A stretch of 64,000 nucleotides of DNA, from the NCBI GenBank assembly GCA_019055375.1, contig JAHQIW010005303.1, positions 62,001 to 126,000 of the forward strand. The letters run 5' to 3'. Positions 25,240-36,700 of this stretch are shown here, piece by piece. The first letter of the stretch is position 1. Each line of letters opens with the position of its first letter. Under the pieces are notes generated by a model. That model was not told where the DNA came from, did no database searches, and saw nothing but the letters and a program-made list of their open reading frames with translations. The DNA is from Parelaphostrongylus tenuis. Its lineage: Eukaryota > Nematoda > Chromadorea > Rhabditida > Metastrongylidae. A program made the position numbers and the translations under genes.

Positions 25240-25690
25240 ATCGACTTCGTGCTACTGGTTTAATACTAATCTGGTAAGGTTATAACATGTTTTGAGTCGT
25301 TAAGATTAAAGCGCTAAAAGGCGCCTGTTTCACTCAGACCTTAACGGCTGAAAACATGTTATAACCTTACCAGATTGTTCTAGATAGATCATAATTGTTC
25401 TGAGCGAGGTTTATAAAGAATTGGTTGAATGAAGAGGTATGAGTCAGGGGTAATCTACACCTGACTTGCGGTAATTCATTACACGGTGTCGATTCTTTCA
25501 TAGAAGAGTACAGTCTCACGGGATGGCCTGAGAGGGTCTGTGCTACTGAGGAGTTCAGGTAGGACGAAGCAGACGCCTGTCTAGCATTTAGATCTTGACG
25601 GCACAAAACATGTTATAACTATCAAATTAGAATTGTTTCAAGAGAGGTCTATAAAAAACGGCTGAATGTAGGGCTATCGGTTTGATTTTC
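25240..25690. repeat. family B unit with a 109-bp near-perfect palindrome
   Basis: The stretch 25268-25376 begins AATCTGGTAAGGTTATAACA and ends with its reverse complement. Its centre is a collapsed ribozyme (GGCGCCTG with no core). The following unit at about 25394-25660 is bounded by direct copies of TTGAATGAAG-type and GGCTGAATG-type ends, each next to a TATAAA box, and contains the ribozyme relic at 25541-25586. Confidence 0.65.
25541..25586 (+). ncRNA. hammerhead ribozyme relic with one core change (family B)
   Basis: TGCTA pairs with TAGCA, the core reads CTGAGGA (allowed, the fifth base is free), and stem II is GTTC/GGAC around AGGTA. GAAA is changed to GAAG. The stem III region reads CAGACGCCTG and the cleavage triplet is GTC. 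The A-to-G change is at the base that pairs with the U of the cleavage triplet, so activity is probably lowered. Confidence 0.5.
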
Positions 25691-28074
25691 AAGAACATAT
25701 GATTGATTGGTAATGCGGAATCTAGAGGGAGGTTGATTCTCAAATCACAACAGCAATATTATGCAAAGCCATTAGATCAAGCGAAATGGATAGAAAAGAG
25801 CGTTGACGTTGGACGGTTCACGATAAATTAGCGTAGAAATGAGAGAGGGAAGGGCTTGATATGTTGATGTGGTGAGCCAGGATTCAAATTAGCACGCACA
25901 ATCAGTGATATAAGCACTGAAGTTAACGCGAATACGAAAGATTGAAACGGCATTGAAGGGTTCAATGTATTTATCCTGTTAATGTCTTTTAAATAACAAT
26001 GAAGTATCGGTGAAGTGCCGCTATGCTGCAATGTAAAGGCAAAGCAAGGATTTTGACAATATATGATAAATAACAAAAACAGTTGTCATTAATATCACAG
26101 AAGTCCGGCATCTGGTAGCGATCAAATTTCGCCCAAATTCAATGGAGTCACTAGCGACTGTGGTGTTCGTCGAATATAAGTCATGCAGCGTATCATTTGC
26201 ACCCGTCTCCATTCTCATCCACATTTTACAGGAACTATTCAATCAGTGCTGTGGCTTGGCTTTCTTCATAAGGAGTGACGACTAATGTACCAATCAGATT
26301 CCTCGTAGACTTTCGGTTGCAGAAGAGAAAATAAACGATCATTTTAGTCTGAGCCATATGTAAGTATTTCTATCCTGTGGATGATTAAGAAAAGTGGAAG
26401 ATGGTTTGCTCTATAACCAACTATTACAAGTTGTTAATTCGCGAAGAGTATTCCCAGTGTATAATCATGATCGCCTTAGCAACGTGTTAACAGCTCTAAC
26501 CTTTTTATTTGATTTTCGTAGCAAAAATCTGCTTTTTTTTTTGCGCTGAGTAGTAGGTGACTAGCAAATATGAACGTAAGCTCACTCATGCGCAACTAGA
26601 TTTGTATGAACACAAAATTGTATATAATTCGATTGAGCACAACAGAATGATTAAGTACCGCTGATTTATGAGCGCGATAAGTTGAATAGAGTTCATCATT
26701 TGTTATTCAGACAGAAGATTGCAAACACCTCAGGGGCTATTCAGCGATATCGGTTGTGCATCTCGGAAAAGACTTGCAATTGATAGGTCATTAATCTTTT
26801 TAGTCAATTTCGCTGACGATCAGCAGCGATTTCTGAGATAATACAAGAGAAAGAGTTGGAAATGGGTCTAGTAAGAAAAGTTTCAGTATACGAATGTATG
26901 CATGTATTTCCAGAAATAATTGTTGCTGTTTTCGATGATTGGGACCTGGTTAAATTTGGTAGCGTTGGACGTTGAAAGGGTTGAGCGTCAGGCGTAAGAG
27001 TCAATTACAGCCGCCGAACATCCCCACTTCATCTTCACACTATATGTGAAAAACAGCAACTGAATTACCTGTCATGATTGAAGCCTTCTGTAACGATGAA
27101 TGTTGAGAAAATTGTAGGAGAATATGGAAAATCACTTCAAATAGTGTAATCAGATTTAGAAATCAGAAGAAAAAGTAAGTATTTGTGAAGGACAGACCAT
27201 TGTTCAAGTCGAAAATTATCACTTCCTTCAAGACTACACAACTAAAATAGCAAGATGTTACTAGAAAAATGTTGCCAAATTGAGTACAGCAGAGAAATTA
27301 CGGCAATCTATGTGTCGGATCACTACTGGAGGATAAGACGTGACCTGTCACAAAACTTTATGAATTCGAACCTGAGAAAAAATTTCCAGAGAGTCAGTCA
27401 AGTGCATTATATTTGCAATATTACACAGAATACCTCCCATCAATTTCATGTAAGGTGTTCAAACTGCTACTATTAAAGTTTCAAAGTTATTTAGACTTCC
27501 TATATAATCAAATTCACACGAGAAAATGAAGAAATTTATTTGAAATGAAGAAGAGAATGAATGCACTTGTCGAATTATGGAAAGTTCAATAATCCTTAGC
27601 GGATTAGTTGCAATGGTCGCATCAGGACATCCATAGAATCAAAAAGAAAACCGGAAAATTACAGAGAAGAATCCCAGCAGAATTTACGTCTTTTACCCTA
27701 CTTCTTATACCTCACCTATATGATTTTGCTCTTCTACCTTAACACATCCAGATTTGAGAAAAAAAAATCATGCCAGAAATCACAAGCGGCAAATATTTTA
27801 ATTACGGATTTCCTAAAGCACTTGAGGTAAGTTACTCTATCATATTCCATCGTACAGCTATACCCTCGTAAACTTTGCCCATTAATCCCATTCGTTTTCA
27901 CTTGCTCTGACAAGATTCTTTTGTTATACTGCGTCAATTTCGTTATTGATAAATGGAATTTTTTCGAAAAAAAAAATCTATCAACTTTGTGGGCAAATCA
28001 GCAGGAAGGTGATTTAATATTAATTATGCAATGCTTTTATATGCATTCTTTATTTTTACTGCCTTCTAGCAGTG
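25691..28074. other. intergenic DNA, no confident gene
   Basis: Several 60-80 codon open stretches on both strands lack splice partners or family resemblance. Confidence 0.5.
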
Positions 28075-28200
28075 GGTAAGATGTCGTAATGTATCTCAGA
28101 AATCTGGGAAGTACGCTAAACTCTTACCTCATGCGGGAATTGGAACCGCTTCTCACGTGTACGGGGAGTGTGTGCTACCACTATATCACCAAAACCACCT
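28075..28200 (-). repeat. tRNA-headed SINE, family 4-like
   Basis: The minus strand reads GGTGATATAGTGGTAGCACA and the B box GGTTCCAATTCCCGC, like a Gly-type tRNA head. Not a functional tRNA: the acceptor stem does not close. Confidence 0.6.
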
Positions 28201-28683
28201 TTTTGCTACCACTTTTTCTGATCATTTGAAAAGTTTTTACACTATGATACAATAAGGCAGGCGAATGTGAGCGGCGAAGAGCTGGGAGCAAGGTAGATAA
28301 TTGTTAGGATTTAATTTAAATTTAATTCTATCGATATTGAATAGCATACATGGGAAAAACAGATTCCTTAGGGCAGCAAGCAGAACCAGCAAATCCAAAA
28401 TTCTTCATGGGTGATGTGCGCAAAGATTAACCTAACGGAACTTGTACAGTAATTTGCGAAATGTGCGTTGAATTAATACTTAGTAACGCGGATAATTAGG
28501 CGGATCGTCTCTACGAGTTGTGCGGACTTCCGCACATTTATCTTCTTTTCGTTTTTTTCGCTCATACACTAGTACAATCTAGTTGCAAGCACGTTCGCCC
28601 AATGTGTAGGTTCGCCTAAGGGGTGCGTAAATTCTTGTGGAGTATGCACTGAATTTCTTTCATTATATTTGTCGCCTGTTTTT

Positions 28684-29060
28684 TCATTTCATTGCCAATC
28701 CATGAATGTCTTGCCATCGACGTATATTCTTATGGATCTGGTTCAGAAAAGGGTTTTTAGCATTTGAGCTGCTCATTTTCGACAGATGCTGTGTAGATCG
28801 GTTATATTTTAGAGAAATTTGTCTTAGCGCTCTATGAGTAGTGCGCAGTATTCTTGACGTCTTTGAAGCATCAGTCCATGTCTCGTCTGCATAACAGAAC
28901 GCTGAAAGGACTGTCAATTCGAAAATGTGAGCACAGAGATTTGGGACCATTACTTGGTCGCTGACTTCTACAAAGGCTACACGCAACTCATGTCGCTTTT
29001 ACTCATCTGTCTAATTCCTTCTTCACACTGTTCTACGTGTTTACTGAATGATTACGGTAT
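28684..29060 (-). mobile_element. RTE-type non-LTR retrotransposon remnant
   Basis: The minus strand encodes LTVLSAFCYADETWTDASKT, LRTTHRALRQISLKYNRST and IHKNIRRWQDIHG. These are the segments after the reverse transcriptase core in RTE-like elements (YASETW, RTTQRALER and the RW-GH stretch). Stops and frameshifts occur above 28986, so it is inactive. Confidence 0.7.
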
Positions 29061-29524
29061 ACGTACAAGCTGGCCTGTGTAACTAGAGGGCCAGTTAATT
29101 CGACTTAATCCTTCACAGCATAGCTTCTTTGTAAAGTGGGTCTTCACTCTATTTATCTGCACTAATCTTGTATCCTATTTTGCTGAGTTCATTGGGCATC
29201 GCTGCTGCTTGCTGGTAGTTCTTCAAGAGATGACGATGTGGACAACAAAGCGAAGATCTGATAGGAACTTTTCATCAATACGTATGTCTTTCTCGTCCTC
29301 ATCGTGTGATTTCGTTATCCACTCCATTGCAGCAGTAAACAGCTTTAGCGATATATGCGACCTCGTCCAACTCTTCTTATTATAGGTATGATAAAGAAAA
29401 AGGTGAGTGAACGAGTATTTTTTTCTATTTAGCCGTTCCGAGTTGTTATTGATATTATCTATTGAATATCAGCATGGAAAATTACAATACATTTGATAAT
29501 GCAGCATGAATATTATTACAGCCG

Positions 29525-30160
29525 TGGTGGCTTACGTTTCGGCAAGATTCGCCATCTTCATAGCCTGGAAAGGTCAAATCATTCAGTCAAAAGCCTCCAT
29601 AATCTCAGCAGAACACGCATATGCTTAGATGTTTTAGGTATTTCAATTATTCATTGAAGACCTCCCCACTAAGAGTCAGTGCGTAAGTGAGACTGTGCCT
29701 GCTCAGCCCGGGAAGATTAGCCTGAGGTATGGTGCGAGTTCACGCGTTATTACCAGACATTCCTCTTTGAGATTGATTTTTGGGCCTTTACTTTATATCC
29801 AAAAGGCTTCCAAAGTTTTGTGCGCGGATGTTCTCGATTTCTGTGCGAGGACGTGAATCTGACGTCAAAATCTGCCCCTTTATGGTTTTGTTTCTTGTGC
29901 GTGCCTAGTGGAGTTTTAGGGTCGGAGTTACGTTTCCCAGCTAAGAGCTCTTTTACACGGATGCAGAGTGGTCTATCCGTTTCGCCAATAAATTCATCTC
30001 TACACGCCTCGCAAGATATCAGGTGAAATGTACCAGATCTCATGCAATCGCCGTCTCTGCCGTTGGGACAAACTTTAAAGCCATTGGTTTTGCAGAGGCG
30101 GTCATGTAGTCGGTTGCGGTAAGAGATAAAGAGCTTGTAGAGATGCTTACCAAACATGTT
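29525..30160 (-). mobile_element. Penelope-like retroelement remnant, GIY-YIG end
   Basis: On the minus strand 30157-29750 reads RNRLHDRLCKTNGFKVCP, a Cys-rich GDCMRSG region, HLISCEACRDEFIGETDRPL, CIRVKELLAGKR and GTHKKQNHKG. This order is that of the GIY-YIG endonuclease end of Penelope-like elements. A frameshift near 29765 separates it from a continuation ECLVITRELAPYL. No reverse transcriptase domain is convincing upstream (30160-30480). Below the stop, at about 29520-29575, the minus strand has GATGGCGAATCTTGCCGAAA, which looks like a decayed hammerhead. Confidence 0.75.
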
Positions 30161-31999
30161 GAAGAATAGTTATGGAGTTTTCTTCTGTTACTCTTCTCAG
30201 TCAAGATGACTGTATGCGGCGTTTTTCACCGATCTGGGATTTTCTTTCTTAAGGGAGGATAATGGATGAAATGTGTGAAATGCGGCCTTCGACTCTAGCG
30301 AGGTCGGCCGTGATGTTATCGGGCTTTGGCGTTGGGCCTTCTTCGTGTTTCTGTCGCTATATAAATTTCAGGTAACTTTTCTTCAGCGAGTATGTCAAGA
30401 TCCTTTGAAGACCGTGAAACAGAAATGACTGGTGTAGAACACTCATATTCATATTCATGGCATGGCGGAAGTGTTGGCGATCTCATTTTTCTTCACCACG
30501 ACTAACAGCGGAGTGTCATATTCGCACAAGTCTTGAGGGCATTTATGCTTGAGGGGAAACTGCTAGAAAGCTTAATTTGCTACTTACTGCTACATACTAT
30601 ATGCTGCTAGAAAGCTTGATTTGCTAATGATTGTAACAGTATCTTCTGCTCTGTGTAAATGTTCTTTCCCTTCAGTCTTCCTTCATTCTCGACCGACTCC
30701 TTGGTGGTTACAGAGATGGATTCGATCTTTCTCGTTGAGGGACTAAGAAATCTGGGCACGTCTTCTAAGTCCTTCGGCAAACGCCCGTAGTCTTTGGTCG
30801 GTTCTTCATTAATCCTTCACCTATGTTTGAACAGGTTTCTTTTGAGAGTTTTCTAAATCATAAACAACTTGACTTTTCCTTCTTGGTCGTTGACATGAAT
30901 CTTTCGTCAGCTTACGGCTGCAATTGAATTGATGTAAGTAAATAATAAAAGATTACTTAAATCTGATGGTGAATTCTCTTATTAGAAATTCGGAGAGTAC
31001 TTTAACTGCACTACTCAGCTATAAGTGTCAACGGTATAATCTATTATAGCTGCTAATGCTCTCTAAATTGTCTGAAAATCTGCATTTTGGAGCTTTGGTT
31101 TTTTAGTACGATTTTTGAAACGAAACTGCATGATTTTAGCATCGCTCAACGGCTCATTTTCTTGCAAATATTTTGGTTTACAACTCGCTTATACGTGCGT
31201 TGAGATGGTGTGTCCTGGGAACAAAGTCGCTTGATACTCATGCCAAATAACACATAGGGGAAAGTGCTAATGACGCGGCGCGCAAGAATAATGGAGCTTG
31301 GGAGAAGACACGGTTGCAGAAAGGACAGCTGGGAAGTGGTTCAAGTATAGACAAGTTGTATGTCAAAATTCTCTCAAGAAATGAGCAGTTATTTGATGCC
31401 AAAATCAGCAATTTTATTACAAAAACACAATGTTTTTATGCAACCTGTTATTTTTATTATTGCCTGGTCGGGCGCCATAAATAGCCCACTGTATGAATCC
31501 TAGCCCATCTTGCATTCGATTCGTTTTCCTATATCGACTATCCAAGTAGATCCGAGAATTTCATGTGCCGATTAAGGATTGAAGTATCTTTGGTTGCTGA
31601 TTGAGAATTTTTTGGCTTTGACACGAGAGTATTTCAATTCCGACCAAGTCGAATCTCCCTGGAATTCTAAGACAATCGTGAAATGGCGTTTGTCTGCAAA
31701 ATCACCTTGACAAATACAGTGTAACACACCATTCCTTTACCCATAAGAGATTTGAGGCTTTGTGGCCTGGACAAGATAGAACCAGCTTCTGGGTGGGCCG
31801 TGAATTTTATGCAACCGTATAAAAAACAAACTCAGTAAGTGAGCATCATGCTCCCAATGCCGATGAAACTATGAATAATGTGCAGAAACAAATGAAAGGA
31901 AGTAAAAGGAAAGAAAGGTAATAAAAGAGCATTATAAAAGCCGCAAACTCGACTGCCGGTCATAAACGTCAGGTAATACCATCATCCGACTTAGGGTAA
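30161..31999. other. intergenic DNA, possible extension of the Penelope-like remnant
   Basis: Minus-strand scraps such as YGRLPKDLEDVPRFLS near 30780 may belong to the Penelope-like element, but nothing like a reverse transcriptase core is readable. Confidence 0.45.
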
Positions 32000-32165
32000 T
32001 TATTTTTTTTTACTCGAGGTCTATTCCTTTAGAGCATTATTCAGCCTGGAGGGATCGACGGAAGCGAGGGAGGGTGCTACTGATGAGTCCCAATAGGACG
32101 AAATAGGGGCCTATATAGCACTAGACCTATCGGCTCAAGGCAAGTAATATCCTTATCAGATAAAA
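32000..32165 (+). repeat. family A unit, partial
   Basis: A 5'-truncated unit matching the right arm of the 55130 element (GAGGGAGGGTGCTACTGATG, then TAGACCTAT). It carries the intact ribozyme at 32074-32121 and ends CTTATCAGAT at about 32160. Confidence 0.7.
32074..32121 (+). ncRNA. hammerhead ribozyme, complete core (family A)
   Basis: Stem I GTGCTA (32074-32079) pairs with TAGCAC (32116-32121). Core CTGATGA is at 32080-32086. Stem II GTCC/GGAC is a perfect 4-bp stem around CAATA. GAAA is at 32100-32103 and stem III is TAGG-GG-CCTA. The cut is predicted after the ATA triplet at 32115. It is nearly identical to the copy at 55412. Confidence 0.87.
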
Positions 32166-32464
32166 AGAGCGTTAATAATATTACTATTCTTTCTTGCTGT
32201 TTCTTTTGCGCCGAATACACTTACGCGACAATAAGTTATTTTTGCCTGGCAGCTGCACGGAGCGACGCCTAATTCCACGATGTTACGGATTTGTCGCTTA
32301 TTCGACAGCAGGTGACATTTTTGGAGATAGACTTCAGAATTTAGAGGTCTGAGAAGATGCTGCATTACAGAACCGACATTGTTCCATAGCGCTGTGGGTA
32401 TGCTCGGTTTCTGTGCTACTGAATCTATGTTACCATAATTATAAACCAACTGTTGGTATTTTGT

Positions 32465-32600
32465 AATTATTATTTGAGCCAATATGTCATGTGGTCTGTT
32501 GAATGGCCTGACTTATAGAGCCTGATACACGTGTTCAACCTTGACAGTCTCATCAGTCGTGCAGTTACCCTTCGTCTATAGCCAGTCTTCTCTTTGGAAG
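32465..32600 (-). repeat. family E unit, partial, with a near-complete hammerhead
   Basis: On the minus strand CTGATGA and stem II GAC/GTT are present but GAAA is shortened to GAAC. The outer end TTTGAGCCAATATGTCATG matches the 4600 and 53925 elements. The short open stretch between this unit and the family A unit (32156-32482) has no recognisable product. Confidence 0.6.
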
Positions 32601-33469
32601 CCACTGGAACTGATTAATCGAATTCCGACAAGAAATCTCAGGATATCAAACCTGCAATTTGACAGATGCTTTTTTGTGTATTTATGAAGGTCGAACGAAA
32701 ATCTTCTCGGTTGAACAAGTTATCGACAGAGCACAAAAAAAAAGCAGAAAAGCGTTAAAAATAAGAAATTTTCACTTAAAAATGACTTTTTTATCGTGTA
32801 AAGACGTTTTATCGCATACTTTTTTTCTGCAAGCTATAACTTGTAGAGTGCCTTTTTACCGAACATGGACCGTAAAACGCTGCTCTCTGCATCTAAGGTT
32901 TTTATAAAACAAAAATTATACTTGGCCGATTTTATCAATTCCGGCTGCTCTGATTGGAACATGGCGTACTAAAATAAGCGTTAACTAGCCAGGTGAATCA
33001 TTTTTGCTATAATCGCAATTTTGGTGACATCATTACAGTGTTTTATAAAGACAATTATATATCATCAGGATTCGTCTGTTACCTGTGGTGACCGGCTCAA
33101 TGGTAGGTAAAAATGCTGGGTTAGATGGAACAGTTAATGGGACTATGAGTTCAAATATAGTTAAAGATGAGATTGAACTCCTATATGAACACACTCACAT
33201 TTTCTCACGTCCTCATGACAATACCACTAGAATTCTGTCAAAGTAATGGACCATTTGGAGATTAATGCCTATTTCACTGTATGTGAAGTGATGTGTTTTT
33301 CTTCAAAATAATTTTTATGAATAGAAATATAAAATACTGCATCTTCATATTCTAAAACTGATAATACATATATCCAATAATGTTGAGTGAGATGCAATAC
33401 TTATAACGTCAGGCGGAATTTAAACCTATATTTCACCATTTCTCGAGAAAAAAAAATTATTCACGCCAC

Positions 33470-33740
33470 TTAAAAAGAATTCTGGCTTATGGAAACAATG
33501 ACATTGAAGGCAGTATCGATCTCGGCTTGGTTTCTCAAGCGGTTCTCGCATAGAAAGTTATCGAGAGTTTGCTCGAATAAATGGGAGGCCTGGCAAGTGG
33601 GACGAAAGACCCAGATCTCCGTGACCAAACTGGATCAGCTTTTGTGTGGGTTGAGTGACACAACACCGCCACCCGTGATAAAGAAACATTAGCCCTATTT
33701 TCATAATCAATGTGGACACAGCCATTGAACTTTCCGGCAA
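33470..33740 (-). mobile_element. mariner transposase C-terminal remnant
   Basis: The minus strand gives TQPTQKLIQFGHGDLGLS and, in another frame, HLFEQTLDNFLCENRLRNQ then AEIDTAFN. This matches the mariner C-terminal segment around the SPDLAPSDYHLF and RSL.NFL positions. Two or more frameshifts are visible. Confidence 0.65.
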
Positions 33741-36700
33741 ATTTCGTCTACTTTCTCTACTTTCATCCACCTTGATCATTTCACACGGACTGAGAAAATT
33801 GTGGTGGATCAGACCAGCTGTTCACTGCCAAGTAGTCAGTATAGCGTTCTCTTAATAAATTACGGCTCTCGGAAGTGCCTCCGAGCTTTATCCAAGTCCG
33901 AGCACAAAGTGATCGCCTACGATTCTCGGATAGCATAAACAGCCTTGAAAGGCTTAAAATATGCTGTCATGAAGCATGTAGAGCTTGGATTATCTCATCA
34001 CACGTAACAATGCAGTCAGCAGGAAAGTCGTTCTGATTGAGGCGATGAAGTGCCAAGGGAACCTCAAAGCGACAATTTTTTTGCAAAATTCGTGCAGCAC
34101 TTATTCAACTTCCCAGTTTTCTAAGACCTAAAATAATTGAAATGATTATGCATAGTTCTTTTGCAAGTCTCTAACACCTGTGTACTCATTTGCTTCTACG
34201 AAACCCTTCGAATCATCTTTGTGTTTAGCAGAAGCATGAGCACAATCTGCCCCATCTTTGAGATCGCAATCGCCGCGGGAACTTTTTGATGGTAACGTTG
34301 CAATTCGCATTGGTCAGACAATTCCGCAGTAACATCTTGTTAGCTCTGTAACGATTTGTGTTTCTGAGTTTGAATTCATAGAAAAGAGCTTCATAAAATT
34401 GAAATTTCAGTTTAGAGAGTTCTGGAATTGTAGCTTTTGAATTTGTTAAAACACAATTAATATCGACATTAAATCTTATGGGACAAATGTGCCCAAAATA
34501 AACTTCTTACGGTACAGCGATGAAAAAAATTACTAGCCCATACAGAATAGAAATGAGATTGAAAATACAACTCAAATTTCCAAGCAACTTCATTAAGGAG
34601 CGAGTGATAAGATACAATGGAGAACTCATTGATAACAAATAAATGACTTAGATTGTGATCTGTTGGATAGACCTGTCACACTGAACGAAAGTGTAAGCTG
34701 CACTCCTCTTGAAATGTCAATCAAATTGAAAAGAATTAGGCTAGAATGCTGCATTCGCAGGACGGAATGAGGTTGAGCAACTCGGTTAAATGAGAGAAAA
34801 ATCCTTCAAGAGCTTTGTGTGATTTTCTAACTTAATATAAAAAACGCCCCCTCTACTATGATGATTATATTGGACTATTACTATCCTTGTATGCTGGGAG
34901 GAATTCGTTATTTATTAGAGTAGTCATATAATAATAAGGTGCTGTTAACAGTCATCACGTCACTCAAAGAAGTTAGCATGTGCTGTAGCGATATCGTAGG
35001 ATAATCGTCAGGGATTTCGAACGCTTTATGGGTATTGAGCAAGTTACTTAATTTGATTGCAATGTTTTGAAAGTGTCAGAACATCGAATGCTAAGCCATA
35101 TACAATGAAGACTAGAGAAAAGCTAAATGACGGTAGATACAGTTTAGATGTAAGCGAGCTTTTGTTTGCATTATCTCTGCAGCACTTTAGAAGCACGATC
35201 GATCATGGAAACAAATTAAGCTGAGTATTCAGATTTACTTTTACAGTTTATATTTTTAGGACGCTTGAAAATTCACGACCAAAAAAACTGGCATGTGATG
35301 CCGCTTACAGGTGTAATGAATATTGTTCTATTTATGATGTAATCAACATTTTACTGGTGATATCTCAGCTCTTCTAAAAGTAGCAGTCTAGAAGTTCTGC
35401 CATTGAAATATAATAGGATATAGCAGTTGTTCGGGGTAATGACTGCTATACTGCCGCCCGTGAAATAGTGCGCAGGTTTTCCTACTCACATAGGGTGCAA
35501 CTGGTCACTATGTAAGCCCCTATTTTATTTCAATGCATTACGCTCACAAGAAAGCTTTTCTCGCCAAATATCCTCTGTTGAAGAAATTTTCAATAGCCTG
35601 TAATAGTGTTCAAAATCGCACACTGACCCAGCAAATTCCTTGTCGACTTCATAACGAATTCGCACAAATTAATGTCGATAATATGACTCTGTGCGTGGGA
35701 ATTTCGCATCCATTGGGGACGAACATTGACTCTTTGAAATGGAGATACTGGCTAACAGACGGAAACATTTATGTCATAGTCACTACATTTCTATCAGGAA
35801 GAAATATTGCCAGATCATCCTGAAGTTCGTTAACTTTCAAGATGATCGCAACGCTCGGTGACTGTGAAAATAACAAACACGGGACTTGAAGAATGTTCCC
35901 TGAGTCCTCGATTATTGCGATTTGTAGAAAGATGTAGAGTCGTCAATGGAAATAGCATTTACTTCTACTCGGTCGTCACACAGTTGTATCTTCAACATGC
36001 GACGTTGTCTTGTTAAGGGAAAGAAACGTAGTGAACAATACAAATTGATTTTAACGTAATCAGAGACAAATTACCTCTTCGATTTAGAAAAAAAACCAGG
36101 ACATACGTTTTTTCTAATTGTTACAGTCTCTTTTAACCAAGAAGGGTTTTTTGGAACCTTCCAAAGTATTATTTGGAGCGCCATAGTGATTCATCAAGCG
36201 GGAATTCCATCCAGAAGGTCACGGTGACGTCTCCGATAGCAGTTTAATCCATTTACCCCATTAGGGCACTATAGTGTCTATAGCGCTCTGGTCCTTCCAT
36301 GACCACGTGTTTACACTTTGATACATGCATCCTCGAAACTACAGCCTATGAAGTCTGTGTCTTCATGACTCTAGCTTTTTTGGCTTTTCTAAAAAAAACC
36401 GAATCGAAAATTAGAACGGCGATCCCAAAAAACCAGTTTAAGATGCTACCAATGATTGCCGCACACGTAAAAGTCGCACTTCAGTTACGCACTCGATTAA
36501 GGGACCAACTACGGTGTAATTGAATGGGGAGAAATGGGTTAATCGAATCTCCTGACGTACTGGCATAAATTTGTTGTTTTTATTTTCAAACAGCTTTAGA
36601 TTTTTAGGCAGTGTTTTCAACTGACTTGGATTATAGATTCGTATTCTGTGGAGCTGTCAAATCTTTAAGTTTTCAAGTACTTTAGTACGACGTAAGGTTC

